Source: Sorghum bicolor | Taxonomy: Eukaryota; Streptophyta; Magnoliopsida; Poales; Poaceae | Reading direction: 5' to 3' | Assembly: GCF_000003195.3 (NCBI RefSeq) | Contig: NC_012871.2 | Coordinates: 58,333,802-58,397,801, forward strand | Length of the DNA stretch: 64,000 nt | Shown: in pieces, positions 55,508 to 64,000 of the stretch | How positions within the stretch are numbered: position 1 is the first letter of the stretch | How the letters are laid out: every line of letters starts with the position of its first letter | Notes under the pieces: generated by a model | What the model saw: the letters and a program-made list of their open reading frames with translations, nothing else | Told to the model about the DNA's origin: nothing | Database searches by the model: none | Translations under genes and position numbers: made by a program

Positions 55508-58347
55508 TGTAACACCCAAAAATTTTATTTATTTAAAATAGATGAATTGAATTTAAATGAATTTATTTTGTGAGCATTCTCAATATAGGAAAATAAATAA
55601 ATTTGGAGAATTAAAATTAAATATAAGTTTAGGCTAATATTTTGTTGCATACATGCTGGTGCACTTCTTTTATGTGATCAGTGGTTTGAAGAAAGGAATT
55701 TGAATTCAAAAATTCATTTGGAAAAGAGTTTGAAAAAAAATTATTTGGAAAATAAAAAGGAAAAAGCCTTTCTCTCCCCCTTCCTTCTTTCGGCCATTTT
55801 GGCCCAAAACCCCGCGGCCCAGCCGGCTCCCCCTCTCTCTCTGGCGGCTGACGGGTGGGGCCCACCCGTCAGGTCTTTCCCCTTCCCCAACCGAAGCCCC
55901 ACGCCCACGATCCCCTCCATTCCCCCCCCCCCCCCCCGCGCCTCGGTCTTTTAGTTGGATAGCTCCCGTGCGCCCGAGTTTTCTTTCCCCCTCCCCATTT
56001 TCTTCTCTCCCTGCCTCTGCTCCTCTCGACTTGCGCAGAAAACCGCCGTCGCCGGAGTTTCCGCCCGCCGCGCGAAGCCGCCGTCCCGAGTCGTTTTCGC
56101 TGCGATTTGGCGTCGTGGTGAGCTTCATCTTCCTTCCCGCTCCCTCCCCGTCCCGTTGCCGAGCAAATCATGGCCCGGAGTCCAGTTCCGTGAGCTCGGA
56201 CGGGACGTTCATGGCGTCGCCGTGAACCTTCTCGAAAACCGCCTCCTCGACCGCGTTTATGGGTTGGAATGGACTCGCATCGCTCTCCTCTTTCTCCCAG
56301 TTCAAACGGAATAAAAAACCATGCACCGTAGGTCCCTATTCTCTTGCTCCGGCGAGCTTCCTTGCGGCCGGCCACGGTGGCCACCATGTTCTTGACGGAG
56401 CTGGCCTGAGCGCCGTCCCCTTCCTCTCTCTCTCGTTTTTTATTTTTTTTCTTTTAATCCACCGCGTTCATCTGTGATCCAACGGCCTACAATGCCCCGT
56501 ACCCCTTCGAGGGCATTTTTGTTAAAGAGCCCCCTAGGAATCCCATTTTTGCGCACGCAGTCGTCGGCCAGAGGAATTTCCAGGATTTAATTCATTTATT
56601 TAAATTCGTTTAGACTCTGCTTTATTTATAGAATTGCCACCGCATTATTTTAGCTATAAAATCGCCGTTTGAACTCCGAATCGATCCGTTCAAGTTGCGT
56701 TAGTTTCGTAATTTCGTAAGCTTCGCGTTCGTACCACTATTGTTTAGGTTTACCACTATTAGATTTCCTAGTTAATTACAAGTCCATAGATTGTAGTTGA
56801 AATCACGTTAAAAGCGTAACTTTCGCGTCGTAAGTCCGTTTTTCGTGAATTTCGCGTTGACGTGATCGTAGCAGCACGTAGATGATTTTGGAAAACTTTT
56901 ATTTAATTTATTTACTGCTGGTGTACCGTTCTAACTTTAGAAATTGTTCTCTTGCATGTTTGTCTTGGTATGCGTGATGATTGTGATGTGTTGGTCGAGC
57001 CCAGACGGTGAGTAGTATTTCGGGAGTCCGGAGCTCTTTGGGGACCAGCAGGACCAGCAAGAGTACGTGAACCAAGGCAAGTATAGCATGGGCCTACCTT
57101 GTTGTCCTACTCATTTTTAAGCATTTCACCCTGCATGTGTATAATATTGCAAACTATAAGGACATCCTAGCTGTTGATGACAATTACCTTGTTCCTGAGG
57201 GTTTTTATTGCATATGGATAGAAGTGCTAGTGCTCTAACTCCAATTATATAAGATCTGAAATCAGTAATGGAACCATGGTTAATTAATTAAACATGATTA
57301 TGATAAATGGAACATAGGGCTATGGTACAAATGACTGTTGGTCATGTTGTCCTAGACCCTCCGTAAGGACTTATCTGTCGGCAAAAGCTGGGACTTACAG
57401 TGCAACCGGGAGAGTCACATAGCTCTGACTTTAGCTCAGTAATAGGATCTTTTCTAACTCGTTAGAGGTTACCCGAAAGGGCGCAAGAGGGGCTTGCCAC
57501 TTTGGGTGTAGTGCTGCCCCTGTTTCTATGAGTATAGCCGCGATGGAAATGTGCCATAGAAAAGGGGGTTTTCTACATCTGCCTGTCGAGGAAACCTCGC
57601 GGCCCTAACCGGTTAGAATAGGCCTATGGAAGGCTTCATAGTGTACCCTGCCCGCTCACCTTGGTAGTGTTTGGGGGTCGACGGACCCCGGGCATGCGGG
57701 CAACACGACTTACGGTGAAAATGCACAACCTCTGCAGAGTGTAAAACTGTTATAACAGTCGTGCTCACGGTCATGAGCGGCCCGGAAAACTCACAGAATA
57801 ACTGGTTACTGATGTCTTTATGGTACATGATGATGTATAATTATGCTTTAATGTGACTTATTGACTTACTATGGTTCTAATAACTGATCATATGGGATAT
57901 TTGGGAGCTTAAGCATAAACTAAAATAATTAATGATAAAACACTGACCTACTAAAAGCTGATGCAGTGAACCTAGTTTAGCCTGTTTGAGCCTCATAAAT
58001 CCTCATGCTATGCTTGTGGAGTACGAGATGTACTCACGCTTGTATATTTCTTTTCTTTGGATAAAAATTCCGGATGGGTAACAGATGGTGGTAGCTATGA
58101 GGACTACTCGGAGGACTTTTAGGCTTGTGCTTCACGAGTCGACCTTCCCTGTGTGAGGGCCATGAGATAGTTATCTTAGATTATCATATTTATATTTCCG
58201 CTGTTATGCCAGACTTTGTGATGTAATAACTACGTTTGTTGTAAACACTGCGATGATGATATTTAATTTGTGACTTATGTGTGTAATTGATCTCTGGGCG
58301 CACATAAGTTTATGCATTCAATTTCTTCCTTGAAATTGGGTGTGACA
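55508..58347 (+). repeat. 3' LTR of element A
   Basis: 2840 bp, TGTAACACCC...GGTGTGACA, about 3-4 % different from the 5' LTR in sampled stretches, followed by CTGTC. Its copy of the mini-frame near 57000 has a TAG. Confidence 0.9.
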
Positions 58348-58536
58348 CTGTCTAGGCCCTGTCCATCAAAAGCTACGGGCCAGGTTATCTGTGGGCTCGG
58401 GCTGGCTCAGGTCCAGAGAGAGGTGGTAGTGGATTTGGACAATCCAACCAATTGGACTATAATTGTTATGAATGTATCTTGAGGGAATCTGCGAATGGGC
58501 CCGTGGTTTCAGTGGTAGGCTATCTTAAAATTTTTT

Positions 58537-59506
58537 AGAAAGGAAAAAGTCTACATTACGTCCCTCAACTTTCGCGAAAGTCTGATTTTCGTTCCTAAAC
58601 TTTAAACTGGACAAAATACATCCCTCAACTTTTAAACTGTGCACATTACATCCTTGACCTGGTTTAGAAAGCGGTTTTACCTTTTTATTTTTATTTATTT
58701 TGGCTGAATGTTTTGAAAAATCACAATAAATCACATAAAATCATAAAATAAAAAACTCAATTTTGTTGGACTTTAGATTAGTAGATCTACACATTGAATA
58801 TATAATATAGTATGTTCTAGTACAAATTTTTTTGATGCATCTATAGATCTATGTTTTTCTGTAATTAATTAGACTAATTATAGCTACATTTTCTATGGTT
58901 CAATTGTGATGAAATTTATATGGTGAGCTAATTATTCTATGTTTGAGTCATAGTAAAAATTTAATACTCATTGAATCACGTATTACTTAGTTATAGATTT
59001 ATTTAGGTTTATGCTTGTTAAATTATAATAAATCTATAACTAAGTTATACATGACCTAATGAGTATGAAATTTTTACCATAGTTTAAACATATAATAATT
59101 AATCCAACATAAAAAATTCACCACAAGTGTACCATACAAACTATAGCTATGAATTATTCTAATTAATTATAGAAAAACACATATCTAAAGCTACAATAAA
59201 AATTTTGTACTAAAGTGTACTATATTATATGTTCACTATGTAGATCTACTTATTTGGAGTCCAACAAAATCAGATTTACTATTTTATGAATTTTATGTGA
59301 TTTACTATAATTTTACAAATATTTAACCAAAATAAATAAAAATAAAAAAAGACAAAACTGCCTTCAAAACCGCTCATAACATGTCAGGGACGTAATATGC
59401 ATGGTTTCAAAAATTAAGGGATGTATTTTACCCGGTTTTGAAGTTTAGGGATGAAAAACAGACTTTTGCAAAAGTTGAGGGACCTAAAGTGGACTTCTTC
59501 CTTCTA
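58537..59506. mobile_element. Large foldback element, ~970 bp
   Basis: The whole segment is close to one imperfect palindrome. Left starts AGAAAGGAAAAAGTCTACATT, CGTCCCTCAACTTT; right ends AAAGTTGAGGGACC, GTGGACTTCTTCCTTCT. Inner blocks such as TTGTTGGACTTTAGATTAG and GTAGATCTAC recur inverted, and the symmetry centre is near 59020. No coding. Long terminal inverted repeats suggest a Mutator-like or foldback non-autonomous element; the target duplication is not certain. Confidence 0.75.
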
Positions 59507-60139
59507 GAAATTTGCATGTGCATGTGTGTACGTGTAGTGTGATATGTGAATTGTGTGTGTTTAAGTTGTACCCATTCAGAAAAAAATCTTGAGGGGATCT
59601 ATTTGGATTGAATTTCCATAATCGTTTGATCCATCAAAATCTATCGGGCATTAGCTAAGACAGATAAGTGTCTGTTAGATTTATGTAGACTTGACCACTT
59701 GAGAGGAGACCGGCCTTTAATGTCTAGTTTAAAGTTTATGATTTCGGACTTGTGTATATATTAGTCATATTGGTCTACACTAAACTTCGAACAATTGTAT
59801 TTAGTCATCTCCAATAAATTTTAGTTAATTGCAAAAATTTTAGTAGGCAATCTTCTTAAATCATCTTAAGAAACTCCCAATTGACTTTGCTAAAAAATTT
59901 GAGGTGTGAATATGAGGATTAAATTCTCTAGTCCCGCTTTTGACATGGGACCCGCTTATATATCTACTTACACCGATCTACACAAGGTAGTGAACAACCA
60001 TACTGAATTATCTCCGATAAATTTTATTCAATTTTGCTATAATATTAAAGTGTAAACATGACGTTTTAGTTATAGAGTCTGGCTTTCAACGTGGGTCATG
60101 TATATATCTAGTCACACAGGTACGTACAAAAGTAGTGGG
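59507..60139. other. Intergenic AT-rich DNA
   Basis: No supported gene. GTACATATCTAGTCACACAG-like sequence (60098-60131) recurs at 60186-60220. Confidence 0.45.
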
Positions 60140-60256
60140 CTTTTAAAATTAAAAGCTCGTGTTAAAAAACTCATTATAGTAAGGTCATGTACATATCTAG
60201 TCACACAGGTACGTACAAAAATCATAATGAGTTTTTTAACACGAGCTTTTAAAATT
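60140..60256. repeat. Short snapback repeat
   Basis: CTTTTAAAATTAAAAGCTCG (from ~60140) with GTGTTAAAAAACTCATTAT is followed inverted by ATAATGAGTTTTTTAACAC GAGCTTTTAAAATT ending near 60256. The loop carries a second copy of the CTAGTCACACAGGTACGTAC segment. Possibly a small MITE remnant. Confidence 0.5.
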
Positions 60257-60819
60257 TAGATCTAGCTTTGACATATAGAATTAACTGGTTGTTGTAATGT
60301 TTTGTTATTGGGAATGAGCGAGTCGGTGCCCAGCAAGTATTCCCGTTGGTTTCAATGTGAATGGGGATATCCTCCTCATGTCTAAAACAAAATAGTTTTG
60401 TTATTATTGGATCATATTGGATGAATTTGTACTTAAAAGTATTGGATTTGGACATTAGTCATTTTATATTAAGGTAGCTTTGGATTTGGCATTTTTTTTT
60501 CTTGTATTCATCCATTGACACCTCTACCCCCAACCTTATTGTGAAGTGCCAACCCTTACATCTAGCCGATTTGTGTCCGTATTATGATTCACAAACAACC
60601 ATAAAATAGCCAAATTGTTTTTAAGCATCCTCTTTCTCAAATCTCAATCACATTTCAAAATTTAAACGTACATAAGCATTGAATAGCAGAAGTGCAGAAC
60701 ATGTGGCCCCAGTGTTCTGCCTAGTTTATTGACTTGCGTGGACCCCCCAAAAAAGACACGACACGAGCAAACGATTTCACACGACAATGACTCGAACCGC
60801 GCCGCATCCGGGCACCTAA
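60257..60819. other. 3' flank of the dehydrogenase gene
   Basis: AT-rich. On the minus strand AATAAA at 60730-60725 lies about 90 bases after the stop codon of the dehydrogenase and is the likely polyadenylation signal. No other feature. Confidence 0.55.
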
Positions 60820-62560
60820 TTAAGCAACGGTCTCCTCCATCTTGCTGCCCGCGACGTCAATGACGAAGCGATACCTCACATCGTTCTTCTCGAGCCGCTC
60901 GATCGCTGTGTTGACGTAGTCCATCTGCACCACCTCAATGTCAGCGGTGACGCCATGCTCTCCTGCGAAGTCCAGCATCGCCTGGCAGTCGGCGACACTC
61001 CCCACGCCGTTCCCGGCCACCCGCTTCCCGCCGGTGATGATGGCGTACGCCGGCAGCTCCAGCGGCGTGCTTGGCGCGCCGACGACCACCATCTGCCCCA
61101 TGGGCTTCAGTAGCGCCAGCAGCGGCACGATCTGGTGCCCCGCTGACACCGTGTCGATGATGCCGTCCAACGTGGCCGCTGCTGCCTGTGCGTCCATAAC
61201 ACTATTGCATCAGGTACCACGCACGCGTGCTCAACAAAGTGCATGTTCATAACCTTATTCGTGGCAGAAAACACTGTTCACTGATTTGTTGTGAGAGAAA
61301 AATACTGCCGAAGAAGTTGAAGCGAACAGGCTGGCCTTTGTTACCTTCATTTGCGCGGCGTCGTGGCTGACCAAGAACGCGTCGGCGCCAAGGCGTCCGA
61401 GCGCCTCGTCGCGCTTGCCGGGCGACGAGCTGATGACGGTGACCGTCATGCCGAACGCCTTGGCGAACTTGACGGCCATGTGGCCTAGGCCACCGAGACC
61501 GACGACGCCGAGGTGCTTGCCGGGCTCGTTGAGCGCGTACTGCGCCATGGGGCTGTACACGGTGACCCCGGCGCAGAGCAGCGGCGCGGCGCCGTCGAGA
61601 GGGAGGCTCTCCGGGACGCGGACGACGAAGTCCTGGCTGACGACGAGCACGTCGGAGAAGCCTCCCTTGGTGGTGGCGCCGTGGTGGTGGTGGTCCACGC
61701 CGTTGGAGGTGAGGACGAGGTCAGGGCAGTAGTTCTCGTGCCCCGTGCTGCAGCTCTCGCAGGTCCGGCAGGAGTCGACGAAGTAGCCCACGCCCACCGT
61801 GTCCCCAGCCTTGAACTTGGTGACGCCATGGCCGACGTCCGTGACGACGCCGACGACCTCGTGCCTGCATTATGCGTTGACTTGCACACCGTTAGATGAT
61901 TAGAAAATCGATCTGAGCACTTAGACGACGATGAGGCTACGACATGCATGTTTGTAGTATGTATTTACCCTGGGACGACGGGGTACATTGCGTTGCCCCA
62001 CTCGTTCTTGATGACGTGGAGGTCCGTGTGGCAGATGCCACAGAAGAGCACCTTGATCGTCACGTCGGCGTCCCCCTGAATCCTGAAATCGCCGTGAAGC
62101 AGAACATCGTGAGTACATGCATGTCATGTCCCACACGGCCACACGCAGTGTCGTACAATGCTCCGTACGTGCATAGCAATTAGACATGGAAAGAGACGTG
62201 TGCATATATGTTTGGGTGGCCCTGTTTAGTTCATAAAAATTTTCTTTTGGATCTATTACATCGAATCTCTAGACGCATACATGAAGCATTAAATATAAAT
62301 TAAAAAATAACTAATTATATAGTTTATATGTAATTTGCTAGATGAATCTTTTGAATCTAATTAGTTCATAATTGAATACTAATTATCAAATAAAACGAAA
62401 AACACTACCGTAGCCAAATTCAAAATTTTAGCCAACTAAAGAAGGGTTGTGTGAGGGAGACATCGACAGACCTTGCTGAGAAGCTGTAAGGGGAGAGGTG
62501 GCCGGAGGCATCCCTGGCAGCCCACCCGTGAGCCGTCTTGCAGCCCTGCTCCATATCCAT
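60820..62560 (-). CDS. Mannitol dehydrogenase / cinnamyl-alcohol dehydrogenase-like protein, four exons
   Basis: Minus-strand exons 62560-62472, 62082-61969, 61864-61345 and 61185-60820, all GT...AG, give 362 residues with no break. Zinc- and NADP-dependent medium-chain alcohol dehydrogenase of the cytosol, reducing aldehydes such as cinnamaldehydes or oxidising alcohols. Visible: N-terminal [17 protein letters not shown]; catalytic zinc ligands in [12 protein letters not shown] and LLCAG; structural zinc cysteines in [17 protein letters not shown]; nucleotide-binding GLGGLGH; and [11 protein letters not shown], whose Ser suits NADP(H). Length matches the family (~360). The ATG at 62560 is first; another Met is codon 3. 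Intron 1 holds a MITE (62221-62446). Which substrate it prefers cannot be told from motifs; it looks more like the CAD-like/mannitol dehydrogenase branch than the lignin CAD. It appears intact. Confidence 0.93.
62221..62446. mobile_element. MITE of the CTTGTTTAGTT family in intron 1 of the dehydrogenase gene
   Basis: CCTGTTTAGTTCATAAAAAT at 62221, GATGAATCTTTTGAATCTAATTAG inside, and CCAACTAAAGAAGGG at the right end relate it to 21339-21573. It is more diverged, so probably older. It occupies over half of the 389-base intron. Confidence 0.65.
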
Positions 62561-62668
62561 GAAAACTATTAGAGCTCGCTTGATCTGCCTCTTCAACCTT
62601 GCTTGGCTTTTCCGTTCAGAAGAATGAAGCTCTAGGTGTGGTACGCCGTTGGTAACTTCCGAGCACAG

Positions 62669-62676
62669 CTTAAATA
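62669..62676 (-). promoter_or_regulatory. TATA-like box of the dehydrogenase gene
   Basis: On the minus strand CCTATTTAAGC lies about 110 bases before the ATG at 62560, a normal plant TATA distance for a short leader. Confidence 0.5.
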
Positions 62677-62820
62677 GGCGAACAGGGAGCCTGACCAGTG
62701 GCCACCAAGAGCACGGCGACGACGTCAGATCGTACGTATGTATCCCTGTTGCTCGCGCAGGACATTGCCCACGTTTATTTACACAGTTTATTATTTACAA
62801 CGCTGAAGTCAAAAGACTAG

Positions 62821-63195
62821 GGGCCTGTTTGGTAGCCTGCCTAACTCCAAACCAGGCCTGCTGGGGCTCAGTTGGCCCTGTTTGGTTGTTGGTTTTCTCT
62901 CCTAAGCCAGGCCATCCGCGGCCTCCGTACATGGGCTAGCCTGGCTCCCAGAAAACGGACGGGGCGGCCGTTTTTCTGGGGCCTGGCTTGGGCCAGCCTC
63001 GACGGGGCGCCCGCAGTGGCTCTCACTGGCCACCGTATAAAACCGGCCGCTCACCGCCCCGCTAGGGTTTCCCAAGCACTGTTCACACGCTCGGCCGCGG
63101 CGCCAGTCCTCTCTCTCGCTCGTGCTCTCGCCCCCGTCCTCGTCCGTCCTCGTCGCGCCCCAGCCGGTGGCGGCGCAGCTCCTCCTCCCCTCTGG
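62821..63195 (+). promoter_or_regulatory. Promoter and first-exon-like region, rightward
   Basis: GGGGCCTGTTTGGTAG at 62821, repeated as GGCCCTGTTTGGTTG near 62875, looks like a Tourist/PIF terminus. Further right, CGTATAAAACC (~63033) is a TATA box, CTAGGGTTT at about 63062-63070 is a telo-box as in genes of the translation machinery, then a C/T-rich leader runs to CTCTG|GTAAGCG at about 63193-63196, a good splice donor. This could be a non-coding first exon of a gene continuing out of the window, or the captured promoter of a transposon. No coding exon is identified downstream on this strand. Confidence 0.4.
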
Positions 63196-63316
63196 TAAGC
63201 GATTCGACGAACTGACATTGCTCCTCCTCATTCTAATTCAATGAAAAACCAGTTTGCATAACACATTAGTGGGGACAAGATTCAAATGACAAATACAAAG
63301 TCAGGAAAGGAACCAC

Positions 63317-63938
63317 CTGAAGGGCACACCCCAGGAAGCGGCGGCCTGCGTGCTTGCCACCGATTGCCTTCTTCAGCGTCGCATGGCGAGAATGAGCACA
63401 CTTGGGTATACGAACAATGCCCAAGCCTGACCACTCTGGCTCTAGGACCGCGTCAGGAACCGCACTGTCGCTGTTGTCCTATTACCAAAACGAGATGGAC
63501 GATTCAATTATCTCAACCCTAACTGCAATTTGGTACAAGACGGCTAGGACAAACCAAAAGAGATTGACAATCAAATCGGGAATCACATCGGGGATTAATC
63601 ATGTATACGGAATCAAATCTCTGGTACAGAACAAGGAAAAGAGGGTATTGGGGGAGAGAGGGGATTTAATCGAAACCCTAGGTGCGCGTGTGGATAAATC
63701 TTGCCTGCGAATCGGAGAGGAGCTGGGTGGCGCTGTGGTTGCTTGAGTCCGCTGAGTCAGTCTCCTCGGCGCGCACAGATTGCATCCTCGACGCTGTGTC
63801 GTCGCTGTGGACAACGGCGGCCGGACCACGCCGTGGCTCTTCACGGTCGGAGAAGCATGGGCACCCGGTGGCACCTTCGTAGCGACGGAGACTGCGCCGC
63901 ATCGCGCTTGACCCTCCAGCTTCCGGCGCGTCCGACAT
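63317..63938 (-). CDS. Possible two-exon gene of unknown function (GRF-zinc-finger-like second exon)
   Basis: On the minus strand ATG 63938 opens 78 codons (MSDAPEAGGSSAMRRSLRRY...) to 63705, ending CAG|GCAAG, a GC-type splice donor. A later segment (about 63440-63317) reads HATLKKAIGGKHAGRRFLGC and ends CAG|GTGGTT; the last part recalls the GRF zinc-finger motif (KNPGRRFxxC). Exon boundaries between them are uncertain and the gene would continue leftward. It may be a small nucleic-acid-binding host gene or part of a transposon. Codon use is GC-rich in the first exon only. Confidence 0.3.
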
Positions 63939-64000
63939 CGAGCTCGGGGGAGCCTCGGCCAAGACGACGGAGAGCTCGGGGAACGGAGCGGACTTCGGGT

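Larger units (their letters stand above)
21742..58347 (+). mobile_element. Element A: chromovirus-type Ty3/gypsy retrotransposon, interrupted by three insertions
   Basis: The outer shell of the nest. LTRs at 21742-24575 and 55508-58347 begin TGTAACACCC and end GGTGTGACA; a perfect 5-bp duplication CTGTC lies at 21737-21741 and 58348-58352. The primer-binding site is at 24579-24590 and the polypurine tract at about 55495-55504. Order of coding parts: an extra 5' ORF, gag, protease, reverse transcriptase, RNase H, integrase, chromodomain remnant. Insertions are B (24824-36900), C (37657-40873) and D (45362-54694). Without them and their duplications A would be about 12.0 kb. The iMet-type primer site and chromodomain point to the Tekay/Del lineage (inference). 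Confidence 0.92.

Noticed and set aside
61415..61899. Plus-strand frames across the dehydrogenase exon
   Set aside because: GC-rich shadow of the minus-strand coding exon, which has clear zinc and nucleotide-binding motifs.

Overview
The window is grass nuclear DNA, probably Sorghum or a close Andropogoneae relative. This is inferred from CACTA elements with CTTCGCCAAGTGCC or CTTTGCCGAGAGCC subterminal motifs, the CTTGTTTAGTT MITE family, long-LTR gypsy elements starting TGTAACACCC, and short introns in GC-rich genes. About four fifths is transposable element. Only three host genes are well supported: two small secreted-peptide genes (12011-12271 and 18625-18876, both +) and a four-exon, zinc-dependent mannitol/cinnamyl-alcohol-dehydrogenase-like gene (62560-60820, -). 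A possible further gene lies at the right edge.

Layout. 1-11304 is an autonomous-type CACTA (En/Spm) element whose left end is outside the window. It has inverted subterminal repeats, a TNP2-like transposase and a TNPA-like second gene, and a 2381-bp copia-type solo LTR (1190-3570, TSD CGGGA) sits in its leader. 11305-21741 is gene-bearing DNA. It holds two small secreted two-cysteine peptide genes that share core promoter sequence, a 2.4-kb non-autonomous CACTA (15027-17395, TSD ATT) carrying a probable captured exon, two copies of a ~600-bp repeat with a tRNA-like head, foldback elements and MITEs.

21742-58347 is a nested retrotransposon cluster. The outer element A is a chromovirus-type Ty3/gypsy element (LTRs 21742-24575 and 55508-58347, TSD CTGTC). 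It is interrupted by B, a Tat/Grande-like gypsy element (24824-36900, TSD CGCCC) with an antisense multi-exon gene. It is also interrupted by C, a hAT element (37657-40873, 8-bp TSD), and by D, an Athila-like element on the minus strand (45362-54694, TSD GGAAC) that has gag-protease and a second ORF but no reverse transcriptase or integrase. LTR divergence read by eye is about 3-4 % for A, 0.9 % for B and 0.8 % for D, which agrees with the nesting order.

58348-64000 holds a ~970-bp foldback, the dehydrogenase gene with a MITE in its first intron, and at the right edge a divergent promoter and exon pair of an unidentified gene or transposon.

Functionally, the transposon genes form the usual sets: TNP2/TNPA with their subterminal repeats, and gag-pol with primer-binding site and polypurine tract. 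Almost all carry stops or frameshifts. The main exception is the antisense gene of B, where seven predicted exons join in consistent phase into about 900 codons with no stop, although one splice donor is altered.
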